Source: Strongylocentrotus purpuratus
Lineage: Eukaryota; Echinodermata; Echinoidea; Camarodonta; Strongylocentrotidae
Assembly: GCF_000002235.5 (NCBI RefSeq)
Contig: NW_022145611.1
Coordinates: 11,496,342-11,560,341, forward strand
Direction of reading: 5' to 3'
DNA: 64,000 nucleotides
A program made the translations under genes and the position numbers. Below are positions 12,781-25,309 of this stretch, in pieces. Numbering within the stretch: position 1 is the first letter of the stretch; each line of letters opens with the position of its first letter. The notes beneath the pieces are model-generated. The model did not search any database. It was given only the letters and a program-made list of their open reading frames with translations, and had not been told where the DNA came from.

Positions 12781-13150
12781 AATGACATATTAGCGAGTGC
12801 GCTGAGGTAACCCGGTGGCCCTCCCGTAAAGGGGGGCACCTGTACTTCTATTGAAGGAGGCCCTCGTTCTGTGAACTTTGTTCATCCCGCCTATTCAGCT
12901 GCAGCCAGGTGAGACCGATACACTTCCAATCAACTAAATACCTCTCATTTTCTGTGTGACTTGTGCCGAAGAAAAAGCAGGGCTACATCAAACAAATATT
13001 TGGATTTGAATGCGCGATTGTCCGCCCAGCCGGAGACTGACTGAGCTGGTTTCGTGACTGGTCGGGTTGTAAGAGAGTCGCACCGAACAATGGGGGTGCG
13101 AAGGATACATGTTGTCTGAATGCGGGCTGCACATGACCTAGAGAGGTGCT
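12780..13150. promoter_or_regulatory. GC-richer island, possible enhancer or exon region
   Basis: Stands out from its AT-rich flanks. Contains E-box words (CACCTG at about 12837, CAGGTG at 12906-12911), a Sox-type ACAATGG at about 13088, CpGs clustered at 13010-13080, and a small GC hairpin at 12814-12840. Unusual base composition plus clustered sites suggests function, but the same stretch may be exonic, since a good splice donor sits at 12909. Confidence 0.25.
12811..12908 (+). CDS. Candidate exon ending at a CAG|GTGAGA donor, unknown protein
   Basis: The frame opens right after a TAA at 12808-12810 and stays open for 32 codons to a CAG|GTGAGA splice donor (GT at 12909-12910). The peptide is Gly/Pro-rich at first and then reads GGPRSVNFVHPAYSAAA, globular-looking with one Cys. 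No ATG lies in frame, so it would be an internal exon, yet the upstream sequence is purine-rich and offers only weak AG acceptors. I cannot name a family. Confidence 0.18.
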
Positions 13151-13259
13151 ATGTAAGGGACACCTCCTCATGTGACCATGAGTGATATAGTGTTTAGCTA
13201 GACCTACATCACTTAAGATCAGAAAGCTCTGCAAACTCCGCATCCACATCAAGAAGCGA

Positions 13260-14145
13260 TTCTAATCCAATTTTCAGAGATACAAAAGCTTCATTTTCCA
13301 ATCTGTAAAGTATTTCTAACATATTTTTTTACAGTTACAATGGTGGACAATCATTGTTAGTTGCCTTTATTTCAATTAACAGTGCAATCATCTAAAGTGG
13401 AATCAACATACAACTTGTTATGGTTGGTCCAAAGATTGACTTCGTACAGAGAAACACTAATCGTAATATTATTATTATTATGACAGATAATGATGATATA
13501 TCAACATTGCAGTAGACTTGTGGTGATCTGAAGCGACCAACGCGTATCCCTGGGTGTCAGAATTAGCAGCTGTCTCACAATGCTTTGTGCTGGTGTGCAC
13601 ACGCTTTGTTCTAGTTATTATGAGGAGGGAGCAGTGGACCGGTAAATATTCTCCCCTCCCATACACACACGGCCGTATACAGAACATCGTTCTCCCTCTC
13701 CCTTTATCCCTCTCACACCCATTTAATTTTCCTTGCCTCTTTCACTTGATTTCTATCTTTATAAAGCCTTCTAAAAGGAGTAAACTAAATTCCATATAAC
13801 GGATTGAACTAATAACAATAATAACATTTACTTCTTTCTATATATTTTTTAAGTTATAGTAATACCTCTTATAATATATACAAACAAATGACTATTACCT
13901 TATCAACAACAAAAAAAATCCTTTAAACTAAATTACAATTAAAACATAATTCTCTTCTTTTCTAGTGTTTTCCACTCTTTTACCCCTATCTTATATCTTT
14001 ATAATCAAATTTTCATTCTCTCTTTCCTCTTCCTACACACACTCGTAGTAAATGAAGCCACAACAAATGAAAATAACGTAGAAGGTGAAAGAGGACAGAA
14101 AGGACGCTCCAATTGGCTCATATCCTACGCATGAATGGCAACACG
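13260..14145. other. AT-rich non-coding DNA
   Basis: Contains ATT trinucleotides near 13470. A plus-strand frame at 13554-13799 is pyrimidine-rich toward its end and not credible. Confidence 0.4.
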
Positions 14146-14147
14146 CC

Positions 14148-14195
14148 TTTCTCTCTCTCTCTCTCCCTCTTTCTCTCTTTCTCGCTGTCTGTATT

Positions 14196-14234
<39 letters not shown>

Positions 14235-14270
14235 ATATCTCTCTTTCTCTCTCTCTTTCTCTGTCTGTCA

Positions 14271-14321
<51 letters not shown>

Positions 14322-14340
14322 GTCTCTCTGTGTCTCTCTT

Positions 14341-14377
<37 letters not shown>

Positions 14378-14386
14378 ATCCCTCAC
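14148..14386. repeat. Large (CT)n/(CTGT)n compound microsatellite
   Basis: About 240 bp of CT repeats with a (TCTG)n insert near 14262-14290. All three plus frames and one minus frame are open across it, giving Ser/Leu or Arg/Glu polymers. These are not genes. Confidence 0.95.
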
Positions 14387-14389
14387 GTG

Positions 14390-17278
14390 GTGGTAAGCAA
14401 CCGAAGGCCATTGTTACGGGCGAACCAACCCACGACTGTCAAAGCAAGCCCCGGATCGTCCATTCATTCACAGAAACGCCACGCTCTGATATCATCGAGG
14501 TGTTAATCAAAACCCAAGGAGGTGACACTCGTCCAAAGCCCAACGATATGTTTGCTTGTACCCTCCAAGGCCATACCCTGTCTGTGTTATTAATTTCCAT
14601 TGATAAGAATATGGAGGGTAAAAGAATAGTACAACCGCAAGAGTTATGAAAACATGTAGTGTTTCATCCATATCAACAGCTATTGTCGTGAAAGATATCT
14701 CTTTTTTACTATTGCCCTTGAAGAGTTTTGTTTCCTTTCATTTCGAGTAATACAAATGTAGATAATAGATAAATATGACACAATTGGACTGTAGAGTGTC
14801 TTTCGATGACGAAACAAGTGGTTTATATGTTTTGTGGAAAATAAAGACCATACAGTATACAAATAGATCTCAGTTGCATTTTGTGACAGTCATCATCATA
14901 CGAAGCTATCAAAACAGAAGATACGCGCTGACAATAGAAGTTTTTTTTCCCCCAAGACTTTTATTATCATTGTACAATGGTACAGAGTTTGCGACTTTAT
15001 ATGACGCATGATTCGATACTGATAGAGGATTTTAGGTGTTTTAGAGATACTTAGGAAATTCATTTTTTTTCTTAAAAAAAAGCTTGTTTTCTTGGGAGAT
15101 TCTTCATCATTAACATTATTACTATATGAAAGCCTGAAAACACACTCAGACAGCAAGCATATTTTATTTCAAATTTGGTCCACGAATACCCTATGACAAC
15201 AGAGATACAATGGAGAAAGGACGATTGTATCCATTTCTATTGCAGTTCAATTCTCCAGCAAGCAGGAAACATGAATTGATCAAGCGTATTCTATTTCATA
15301 ATGTTTGTTCATTCGATACCCACAAAAGATTACTCATGGAATAACAGATTCCTCCTCAGCTCAAAAACAGCTCTTTGGAGGGCTTCAAACTTTGGTAATT
15401 GTAGCAGCAGTTAGACAAATGGACTACTTTACAGGGTGCAGTGAGGAAACTCACAGGAGCAGAGGGCAATGCGGCTCGGGAAGTGCCGCAACAGCTCTGG
15501 AACTTTAAAAAACAAAACATCTATGGGAAAGATATGAAGATATATCTACTTGCGCTAATAAGAACTCTCATTTTTTGTACAGAAAAGGGAAAAAGATCTG
15601 GAGGAGTATTTTTTTTCTCCACAGAAGATTGTAGGGATATAGAAAACAGAACAAGAAAACAATTAGTATAAAGAGAGAAAGCAAGAAAGAGTGATAGAAA
15701 ATGAGAAAACTAATTAAGGGGACTGAAATAAAAAAGGAAAATAAGATGAAGGGGGAAATAAAATTGAAAATAAGAGAGGATAAAGTGGTATTGAAAGAAG
15801 AAAATAGAGAAGAAAAAATACATTAAAAATGCAACAGATGGGCGTAGTCTCCACAGAGAAATAAACCAAATACACATGACAAAATCAGATGCACATGAAT
15901 GTTCATTTCATTTCAGATCACATTTAAAGGACAAGGTCAGGCGCAAAGGTTCTGTTGTTTTTTTAAACATTGAATCTTTGCTTGTATTTCTTGGAACCAA
16001 AACAATATGTGATAGAGGACCACCTCTGACATCTACATTCAAGGCAAATGGCAATGCACTCGAAGGACCTCAACATGGTTTACTTGAATGGGGGGAGGGG
16101 GGGGGGGGTTATTGGAGATCTAAGAGAGATGGATTAACAGGTAATTAATCATTAGAACGAGAGGTACAGATGTGTCCCGTGAGAACAGGCATTGACTCTC
16201 AGGTCTCCTGAACTTATTTTATTGTGAGTTACATGGGAATGTTAAATGCTAAAAGTTGTCATAAATATTAGGCTGATGTTGAAGGATTTTTGGTGGAACA
16301 TATTAACGTTTTTTCATAGGAAATGTTAATATCTCAACGTCAATTTAACTCCCTTTTATCACTATTTCTTGAAAAAAATATTAGAAATTAATTTTCAAGA
16401 TATTAATTATAGCTTAAACTGTACTTTCTCCTACAGCATTGTCAAATTTGGCATTAAATATCTTTGACAGTTAATAATCTTTATTATGATGACAATAGGA
16501 TGGCACTGCATTCATTTTGACTAACATATTCTCCCCACCTTGCAAGTTGTACACTTGTAACTACTTTGTTTTTTAAGTAAATGGCTGGAAGTGAATCGAT
16601 TGAAATAAAATAACACAATACTCTGCCCCTCTAACCCACTGTCTTAATCCACCCCCCCCCTCCCTCTCATCCCATCTTTCTAATCTCCATCACCCTTTAG
16701 CCCCAGTACCTTCCTCCTACTGTCTTCCTCTATCCTTATGCATCATAACCTGTCTTGGCTGAGCTCAGTCTGAGCAGTCTGAGCGAGCAGGCAAGCTTTG
16801 CTTGGTGCTGTCAGCAGTCAAATTGTCCCAATTTCCTGTCACAGACTCGAGCTGATTGGGCTATATAAACTGTTTCATCTTGATGCGCGAGACACGGATA
16901 AACCCTTCCCTCGCCAAGTCCTGTCCTCCCCCATGCCAAATACCATTTGGAAGTCACAGGAAGATAATGCTCCCTGACTTGATTCCTACTACAGAAAGTT
17001 GTGTTGACAGGCAGAGGAGTAGACACTGGGAGCATGTGCCCACATCAATTGACCAACAAAAAATAGAAGTAGAGATGGAAAGAAAGAAAGGGCTGGGGGA
17101 AGCAGAAGTAAAGAGAAGATGATAGAACCACCTCCGACCCTCATGGTACTTGACGGCCTTCTTCTCTTGCATTTTATCCACCCGGTAAGATCGGTACCCC
17201 CTACCCTGTCTGCCATGATACTCATGCCCCCTGACTGACTGGACCCCTCCTACCCCACTGTTGGCCAGTATCAGCTGA
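14390..17278. other. Non-coding DNA with scattered homopolymers
   Basis: Includes a G-rich run (16090-16108), a poly-C run (about 16651-16660) and a purine-rich region at 15670-15830. 16740-16960 is GC-richer and contains the TATA candidate listed separately. No gene supported. Confidence 0.4.
16853..16870 (+). promoter_or_regulatory. Possible core promoter: ATTGG plus TATATAAA
   Basis: A reverse CCAAT word (GATTGG, 16854-16859) immediately precedes TATATAAA (16863-16870). Upstream 16755-16830 is a cluster of GAGCTCAGTCTGAGCAG-like words. The downstream plus frame at 16856-17122 shows no recognisable protein. This is a plausible but unsupported promoter. Confidence 0.2.
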
Positions 17279-17280
17279 CT

Positions 17281-17304
17281 GAGAGAGAGAAAAAGAGAGG
17301 GAGG

Positions 17305-17361
<57 letters not shown>

Positions 17362-17413
17362 AGAGAAAGAGGGATGGGGGCTAGTTAGATATTTTCATGT
17401 AATTGGGGGGGGG
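17281..17413. repeat. (GA)n microsatellite followed by poly-G
   Basis: About 90 bp of GA, then a short unique spacer, then ten G at about 17404-17413. Confidence 0.95.
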
Positions 17414-17419
17414 GGAGGG

Positions 17420-17920
17420 ATGCATATGTGTACAATTTTGATGACCATATTGCAAGAATCGATTCTGTAACTGCCCCTCATATTCCAGTCTTCATGAGAA
17501 ACTAGTAAAAACTGGCTTACAAGTCACAACCTGACCATAGCATTTATCAATTTCATATTGGCAACGAAGCGCTGACAAACTACCGATGCTTTCACACATT
17601 CTTGCGGTGATGCTCAAATCTTTTGTTACACACCAATCAGTGGAATTAAACACCCCACAAAAATGTGAAGAGGAGAACGAGATAAGAACAAATGAAGGAA
17701 GAAAAGAAATATGGGAGCATCCACGGAATGAAAGTAGATATTACCGAGCTCTCGGGAGACTCGTGTAAGTCGTAAAGTGCGCAGTAGCACTTTTCCAACT
17801 TCACCGCTATGACCGAACCTCACAAATCACATCATAGATGCATCCATTCTCACCATCTCTTCACTCCTGGGCTGATTTCATCCTCTTTATATCTCTAGTT
17901 TTTATTTCTCACACACTTCT
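17420..17920. other. Non-coding stretch
   Basis: A 60-codon frame (17586-17768) runs into GTAAGT at about 17764, but the exon side ends in CGT, a poor donor context. Nothing else seen. Confidence 0.35.
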
Positions 17921-17925
17921 TATCT

Positions 17926-18018
17926 TACCTTCTCTCTCTACCTCTCCTTTCTTACCCTCTTCCCCCTCTCTCTTTCTCTCTCTCTCTCTCTCCGCTTTCC
18001 CCTCTCTCTCTCCTTTCT
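17926..18018. repeat. CT-rich microsatellite
   Basis: Imperfect CTCTCT/CCTCTTT units. Confidence 0.9.
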
Positions 18019-18349
18019 TGTTTTATCACATCTATCTTTGTATCATATTCACTTTTTTGATTGAGCCTCATGCCTCTTTACATCATATCTTGTCCCTAAT
18101 GCATCTTTGAATAGTCATTGTCATTCAGATTAATGCATCATCCTGTTTTCATATTATATATTCATCTGTTCTTTCTCTTACTCTTAGTCATGTTTTTTTT
18201 TTCTTCAATCTTCTCAATCCTCACTCACTCATTTTAACTCCTCAGTATTTTTTTAAGCTCCTTACTATTCTCCGCTAATGTATTTCCATCTCACCCCCCC
18301 CCCTCCTATTTTTTGTATGAACATCAAATCACCTTTTTGTGTAATAGCA

Positions 18350-18353
<4 letters not shown>

Positions 18354-18380
<27 letters not shown>

Positions 18381-18382
18381 GG
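18354..18382. repeat. (CT)n microsatellite
   Basis: Clean CT run of about 28 bp. Confidence 0.95.
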
Positions 18383-18389
18383 ACTTGTT

Positions 18390-20765
18390 TCTTTAGTCTT
18401 CTTCAAAGAAATACACTTCACTGTCTTTCAATACCATTTCATCTACCACTAACCTCACCTCTGGTACAAAATGCCTTCAGAAAAACAATCACTATTATTT
18501 ATGGGTCTTGCATCACCTCTGACCCTTTCATTTTCATTTACAACATATTCACAATATTTCAACATTTGATCTTTGACCTCCAAGAGCCCTTTGTATTTTT
18601 GTTAACAGGAGACCAGATGAATGATGGGTAAAAGAATATTTTACAGGCATTGATCCAAGAAAAGCTCCACCTGTTTTCCCATCAATCTTCCAAACGAGGA
18701 TGATATTACCATGGCAACAGATAAAGCTGACTTTACAGAACAAAACATCACTCTAAATCTTAGCACTCTTTGATCCTTAACATGTACATGTTTCTAATCA
18801 CATGGTCCATTAATGTATTTAATATTCACTTCACTTTTCATCTACTCTCTAATTTATGCATGATTGTTTAAAGCTATTCACAAAACATGCTATTGCTGAA
18901 TTGCTTAAAGGATTAACTATCTTCAAGAAATAATCTTTTTAAAATGTCTTTTGCATGAGAATAGAAAGTAAGGATATATATTTTAGAGAAAAGAGATGGC
19001 TGAAATTTTCTCCATTCACATTTAAATATGGACAGTATCCATGAACATCAATCAAAGCTAAAAATTTTTTTGTCCATTACTTTCCTCTTTCTAAAACATC
19101 AACTCAGCTGTTGGAAGGGATTCAATTTTTTGTGTGTGTGGGGGGGGGGGGGGCGCATTTACACTGAAATTTGTGTAAAATTGTATTTAATCATCTGTTG
19201 AGAGTCATATAGCACTATCTCCTATAATTTCATGTAATATACCAGCTCCCTTCTGGCTCTCAGCTATTAAGGAAGGAAGAAGGAATATTTGTAGTAAAAC
19301 TTGATGGCTTCATGGTCCTATTGTTTCTTTTCCCACTATGTACATGTAATTTCCATTTTTTTTAAATAAATAAAATCTATATGATATATAACCTGAATAG
19401 GGAAAGCAGCTCCTTTTACAGTTTTCTGCTGGTAGATCAAAGATTCTTGCCGATTAGCAATAGTCAAGAGAAGAAAGCAGAGAAGACAAGACTACCATTA
19501 CTTTTCATACTTTCATAAAGGTAAAGACCAGTTATGGTCATGCGATTGCATTGTGAAAGAAACATTGTGGAATCGATCAGAAAGGTTGATCATCTAGCAT
19601 CTAGCATCTGCAAGGTTTTGGAATCATCAAAATGATAAGAAATTTGGCATTCTTTGTAAAGTTACAAGCACTATACACAGAAAGAGTATATGGGACTACC
19701 CTATATCTCTCACAGACCATGAGAGAAACAATTTACCACATATATGAATTAGTAGGCTTTCAAATTTTATCATCATGTATTATTCAAAACATATTTTCAC
19801 ATGATTAATGAGAGCTTCCATTTCATTTTTTGAAACTGTTTCAATACTGGTCCTTAAATACTTCATGTATTATTATATCAACTGATGATAAGATAGTCAT
19901 CAAAGAGTTTATGAATTTGGATTAGATGTAAAACAACACATTACCTATCTATTTTCACCACTTTTCATATAATCATAAGATAACAGACTTCATCTAAGTA
20001 GATGAGTAATTTGACAAAAATTCCATGCTATTATTCCCTTCCATATATTCTTCCCCATCAATTTTTGACTGATTTTCCAGCATTTAGTATATAAGTTAAA
20101 TAGTACCTTTAAAATTACTGAGAACCCCCCCCCCCCCCCCAATCCATCTACCCCTCAAATCATGAAGTCACACTTTTCCCCTAATGACCACTCTCATTAA
20201 AGCCCCTCCGCCATTAATCTGTTAAAATGGTACTTTTCTACGCTAAATCCCTACCCTGCCTCCATTTGTCTTGCCCTGGGAGAATAAAGGCTCTCTCACA
20301 ATACTAAATTTGCTTTCCAAATTTCATATCTGAAAGGAATTTGACAGGTGATTTGTAATATTACCTAATGTACATCATACACTGGTTTACATAAAAGATC
20401 AGAGACTGTATCACACACTATATATCCCCAAAGGGTGTCATATCATAATTAGGATTAGTGATTTTTGTTGTAACCAGTCCAGCAGATTTTTTTTCTTTAC
20501 TCTTCATATTTTCCAAATCATGAAAAGTGGATGTTGGTAAATTGCCCCTCCTTTACATCACGCCAAATTTTTGAAGATCAAAAAGAAAAATAATTTTGAC
20601 CTGAAAACTTCAAGAAGAAATACAATGAATAGAAGAGAATATTATCTCCCTAAAGGTACTATAAATCAAAATCTTTGCCATCCAGCTAAGTCCATGTAGC
20701 TCTCAGCGGAATTTTGATACACAGTGAATTTTCATGAACACGAGCAAAGATACCAATTCTTTTAT
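18390..20765. other. AT-rich non-coding DNA
   Basis: Holds a (TG)n/poly-G junction (19133-19153), a poly-C run (20125-20140) and one CCAGAAGG-family element (19195-19262). No open frame above 65 codons and no gene supported. Confidence 0.45.
19195..19262. repeat. CCAGAAGG-family inverted element
   Basis: CTGTTGAGAG (19196-19205) faces CCCTTCTGGCTCTCAG (19248-19262). The right arm is canonical; the left arm keeps only the outer GAGAG. About 68 bp overall. Confidence 0.5.
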
Positions 20766-20769
20766 CTTT

Positions 20770-20795
20770 TATTTCTCTCTCTCTCTCTCTCTCTT
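20770..20795. repeat. (CT)n microsatellite
   Basis: Short CT run of about 24 bp. Confidence 0.95.
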
Positions 20796-20819
20796 GCCCC
20801 ATCTTTCATGAATGAATGG

Positions 20820-21050
20820 GCATCAGCATGTATTAAGTGATGGCACTCTCTCACCAATTACCCCCACGCCAGCCCGCTAATGAGCGCACACCACCTTCAC
20901 AGCGCTTCCACACACCTCCGAGGGTGGCTCCGGTGGCGCGCTCCCCATCACCCTCTTCACATCCCTGTGGAAACCATCATCAACACAGTGGAGGATGCAA
21001 GAGGTGGGATGGAGCACACCATGACCACCTCTTGGTGCTGCTTTTAAGAG
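20820..21050. promoter_or_regulatory. GC-rich island, possible conserved element or exon
   Basis: A sharp rise in G+C (20860-21030) within AT-rich DNA, with CGCTAATGAGCGC-like and CTCCGGTGGCGCG words. The plus frame at 20837-21061 is Pro/Ser/His-rich and looks like low-complexity translation. Regulatory or exonic identity cannot be settled from sequence alone. Confidence 0.2.
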
Positions 21051-21059
21051 TTTTCATAT

Positions 21060-22985
21060 AGACTATGGGGATGAAAAGTCAAGACTGTGTATGAAAATGT
21101 TCTGATGGAAATATGCAAGGTGAAATATGGCACTAGGGTTTTCGACAAATAAAGACAATTAATTTACAGCACTTCAAGCTATAAGATTCATACTTTCTAC
21201 GGTTTCGTTTACTGAAAAAAAGTATTTCAAGTAACTTCCCTCCAATTATGAAACCTCTCTTTAATTTGTAACACATTAAAGTTACTCTCTATCATTTCCC
21301 AATCCATGCCTATTTCTTTACTGCTGAACATTTGGGTACCCTGGGCATCTGCAAACCTTGAAAAGACTTTTTCTTATCAAAAGCACCCATCAAAAAGAAA
21401 ACCAATAAGAACAGGAGGCAGCTAGAAATTTCCTCTTTCCTGTTACCCGTCAAGAAATGTTCGCAGTGAGTTATAAAACATTTACAGAAAGCTTAATAAT
21501 TGGCTGCAAAGCGGTCAGCGGGCGGGCGGGCGGTTAGATAACGTACAGCCTTGAAAGAGACATGCAAGCATGCACCTGAAATAAAACAGGATCGCCCTCC
21601 AAGCGTTCGCTCCTGGATCAGTCTTGCGACGACAGAGAACTCAAAAAGCAAATGAAACAGAAAAAGAGAAATGATCTAGGGTTTGAGAGCAAACAAACAC
21701 AGAGAGAATTAATTAAGTGATGGAGAATAATTTTTGCTCTTGCGATCATTATCTATTCGATGGTGAACAATGGTGATTATTAAATCATTGGGAAAGTGAA
21801 CGCTACTGCACTCCCCATGTGGTAGAGTGTGAAAGATGTAATTACATATTGGAAGTTTTAACCCTTTGGTGACTACAAACCCTAAATGATGTTGATTTTA
21901 CGCAAGGTCTTAGTGTGCATGGCACTAGCAGGGTTCAAGCTGCTTATATCAGACACAACACCTCTGTTAGTGAGGTGGCATTAATTATCGTACTCTAAAT
22001 CAATCTATTGATTTAACTACTCCTTTTTCATTTCAAGTGCAACTAGGCATTACTCTTTGGGTGGTTTCACACCACATCAATCTAGAGAAAATGAAGTGGA
22101 AATCAAATGCATCCCTTTTGAATACTGCATAATCGAACTCCAAACTTATTTTCATTATTATTCATAAAAAAATTAAAGAATTTAAAGATAACATAACAGA
22201 AATCTACTGTATATGCCTCGATAACAAAATGTATGAATACATGCAGTCTGCAAATTAGGTGTTATTTTCAAAATCTTCAACTACATATTTCCCTTCATTA
22301 AAATTCTTTTCAATCTCAGACAAAACCAAACCACAAAACCACAATCTTGCATTCTTGTTGAAAATGATACTACTGAGAACAGTAATATTGCACTGGTATT
22401 TCAAAACATTTTTCCTTTAAATAAAATACCACTCACTCCCTCACAAAGACTTTAAAGGAGTTGACTTTGGAATAGGAGACCTTAGAAATTAATGGGTTAG
22501 ACTTGGGAATTACAGCTACCAAAAAAATGTTTCCAAACAATAGGCCACTTGTTATTAAACTTTTAAATGAATTATTCTCCCTGTAATAATATTTTGCCTA
22601 GTTTCGAATAATGCAAATAGTTGGACAATCCTTCATCGTGGATTGCAATTTTTTTCAATTACACTTTGGATTCATTTCTTTCCTTGGTTATTGTGCTCAA
22701 AAATCAAAGGGGAAACATTTCAATATTGCAATATTTTTGTTTACTATTTTTAAACATGACATTTAATGTAACACCTCTTCTTTTTCTTCTGTTTCTTTTG
22801 CAGCATTCACACATCTGTTACATAAAACCAATAACGCCATGCATTGTTTGTAAAAAAAATGCAAAGGAGAAAATTGTAACCTTCATGATCTATTCCTAAT
22901 TATCTGCTACCCACTCACAACTGATAAAAATTAAAAACTTTATATTTATGATATCTTCTCATCTCTGTCGTTATAGTCTGCCTAT
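21060..22985. other. AT-rich non-coding DNA with a small GC patch
   Basis: A patch at 21505-21535 contains three tandem GCGG units (GCGGGCGGGCGGGCGG) next to GTTAGATAACG, which could bind Sp1-like and GATA-like factors. Otherwise AT-rich with no gene supported. Confidence 0.4.
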
Positions 22986-22989
22986 TGGT

Positions 22990-23044
22990 CTGTCCATCCA
23001 TCTGTCTGTCTGTCTGTCACTCTCTCTTTCTGTCTCTTCTCTTT
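22990..23044. repeat. (CTGT)n/(CT)n microsatellite
   Basis: Tetranucleotide CTGT units grading into CTCT. Confidence 0.9.
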
Positions 23045-23049
23045 CACAA

Positions 23050-24065
23050 ACTCCTTTCCCCATTCTCACTTCTTTCTTAATTTTTCTACCCTCCATTAGC
23101 CAGAAAGCCAAAGGCTGGACAGAAATGACCCACGAAAGGAAAAAAGAAAAAAAATGAGGGGTGGTGCGGAAGCAAAATTTCTAGAAATAATATACGAGGC
23201 TTGGGTTCAAGGGTCACGAACATAGCTTGGAGATACACTGTAGTAGGTGAGAGTGAACTTTGTTAGAAAGGTGGGTCTGTCATTAAACTCTCTGTTGTTA
23301 TAACAAGCATTTCACTAGGGAGAGAAAAAAACTCTTTTCCAAGTTCAATCTCTCAAAGTACTAAACAGAGTGACTACTGTATGAATTGCTAGCAGCAACA
23401 AGTTGAAAGGTTTTTCACTGAGATTAGAGAGGATTTTGCTTGGTTGCTGTTCCTTTTTTTTTTTCTCCTTCAAATTTCATAATGCTGAACTCTGGAGATG
23501 CTACTCAGTCTTACATTGAAATCTCTAGAGATACACAGGAAAATGATATTAGTTTCTAAAGTATGACAAGAACAGAACAACAAACATTTTTTTCAAATAT
23601 ATTGTTTTGTATTGCAAACAAATTTTAAGATCGGGGCCCCTCACATGTGGTTTTGCCAACAATACACATCAAACAAAAATTAAAGGTTTTCAGATACCTT
23701 GGTTTTTTGATATGCTTATTTCTGATTATCCAACTTGGGAGACAGTTCTGCTCATGTCCTTAGAATTCAGCTGCTAAATGAAGGAACTAAAATTAAGTTA
23801 ATTTTTGAAAAACAATCCTAAGGAAGATATAGAGAGAGAAATGTATCACTTACTTTGTAACGTTGAAGCTTGATCTATTTCTGTTTTTTTCTTCAAGAAA
23901 ATACAAATTATAAGTTAATAATATTATCTCAACAATTGTCTCCTCAAAAGAAACCTGTAATCAATAATCTATCCCTTTCTTCTTGATAAAAGAAGCAAAT
24001 AACCAAAGTTCAAAAACCTCCTTTGGGGTTCATCCCATCAAGCTAATCAAAATCCCCACTATCAG
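23050..24065. other. AT-rich non-coding DNA
   Basis: Poly-A and poly-T runs only; no credible open frame. Confidence 0.45.
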
Positions 24066-24110
24066 ACTGTCCAAAGAGTCTAAGCACTGACCCCTACACC
24101 CTGAGGACAC

Positions 24111-24123
24111 AGGTCAAGGGTCA
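24111..24123 (+). promoter_or_regulatory. DR1 nuclear-receptor element
   Basis: AGGTCA-A-GGGTCA is a perfect direct repeat with one-base spacing, the class bound by RXR, HNF4 or COUP-TF type receptors. Function is inferred from the word alone. Confidence 0.35.
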
Positions 24124-24369
24124 TGGGAGACTCATGGGAGTCTGCGGCATACCTTGGGTAATGTGAAGGGCAGGGGTACGAAGGGCAACCCAAGTCCATG
24201 AACAATGCTGCCACTTCAAGACCCCAAGAAAATGGAGAAAGAGAAGCCGAAGAGAGAGGGGAATATATGAGAGAAACATTATTGCTAGAGTAAATCATGT
24301 CTGGAAGAGGCAGACCTCCCACAGATTCGTTACTTGAGAAATTGTTCCTGTTTAATCATGTTCCGCTGA

Positions 24370-24387
24370 CCCCCCCCCCCCCCCCCC
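24370..24387. repeat. Poly-C run
   Basis: Eighteen consecutive C. Confidence 0.95.
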
Positions 24388-24671
24388 AAATCAAGCAAAA
24401 GTGGCATAGTAAAAGTATAGACATGGCCAGTTTACAAACTACCCATAGTACCAACAATGCTCAGGAAAAAAATTGTGATCATTGCCACAATGTATAAAGA
24501 TATATTCACAATAACCATGTTTTGCTAACATCCCCCCTTGAAGTTCAAAGGCAAACTTCCTGGGAATTAATACAATGAACTTTATTCAAAGAAAGAAAAT
24601 ATAAACAGATGTTTATGGTAATGATATAAATCAAGTCTCAATCAGAATTTTGATGATATGCCATCACTTAG

Positions 24672-25025
24672 ATGAGGATGTGGTGGGTTTTTTGGAATAA
24701 ACAAAAGGAGCTTTTGTTGAAGAGCAGTAGTAAACTAGAGGTTTTTAAAAAAAACCTGTGCTGTGATCTTGCAGGAGGCCCCTATGGCAATGCACTGCTT
24801 GGTTGTTTGGGATCATATTTAAGTAACATTGACCTGCTACAGAGAAATGCTGAAAATCAACACCATACCAAACTATGCCAAGTTCGGACCCATGGGATGA
24901 GAAGAGAGGAGGCCAAGATGCAAACGAGAAAGAATGGTCCAATTGAACTTGCCCCCTCCTCCTTTTTCCATCTTTTGTCTTCCATTGTGTTTAATATTAC
25001 TTACTCACTTATTGCTGTACTTTGA
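24672..25025 (+). CDS. Unsupported 117-codon open frame (hypothetical)
   Basis: ATG-initiated, with a Trp-rich start, a basic middle and a hydrophobic end (residues about 97-117) that runs into pyrimidine-rich DNA. Internally, a TGTGATCTTGCAG acceptor-like signal at about 24763-24775 precedes GGPYGNALLGCLGSYL, so the part after it could be an exon. The minus strand is also open (24745-24942). No family recognised. Confidence 0.12.
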   Translation: MRMWWVFWNKQKELLLKSSSKLEVFKKNLCCDLAGGPYGNALLGCLGSYLSNIDLLQRNAENQHHTKLCQVRTHGMRREEAKMQTRKNGPIELAPSSFFHLLSSIVFNITYSLIAVL

Positions 25026-25130
25026 TACCATCCTTTCTTTTTCCACTCTTTCTCCTCCTGCTTTATTTCAAAAGCAATCATTTTGGAAATTCTACTCCCA
25101 ATTCCCCTCCCACAAACTTCCCCCTGCCCC

Positions 25131-25198
25131 CTTTCTATTCGTCCCTCATTCCTTCCTTCCTTCTCTCTCTGTCTCTCTCTCTGTCTCTCTTTCTTTTA
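25131..25198. repeat. CT-rich microsatellite
   Basis: CTTCCTTCCTTCTCTCTCT grading into CTGTCTCT. Confidence 0.9.
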
Positions 25199-25309
25199 CC
25201 CCAAAACTTGTGGCACTGCAACCTTACTTCCATCGAGTTCTGCAGTTGTTTACTAATTATTTCATATTGCAACTTCGTTTTCATGTTTCTTGACAAAACT
25301 CTCTTGAAT

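Noticed and set aside
14113..14649. 178-codon plus-strand frame and its overlapping partners
   Set aside because: Mostly Ser/Leu polymer from the CT repeat. The non-repetitive tail (after about 14390) has no domain and no splice support.
20837..21061. Pro/Ser/His-rich frame in the GC-rich island
   Set aside because: Low-complexity translation with no splice context; kept only as a possible regulatory island.
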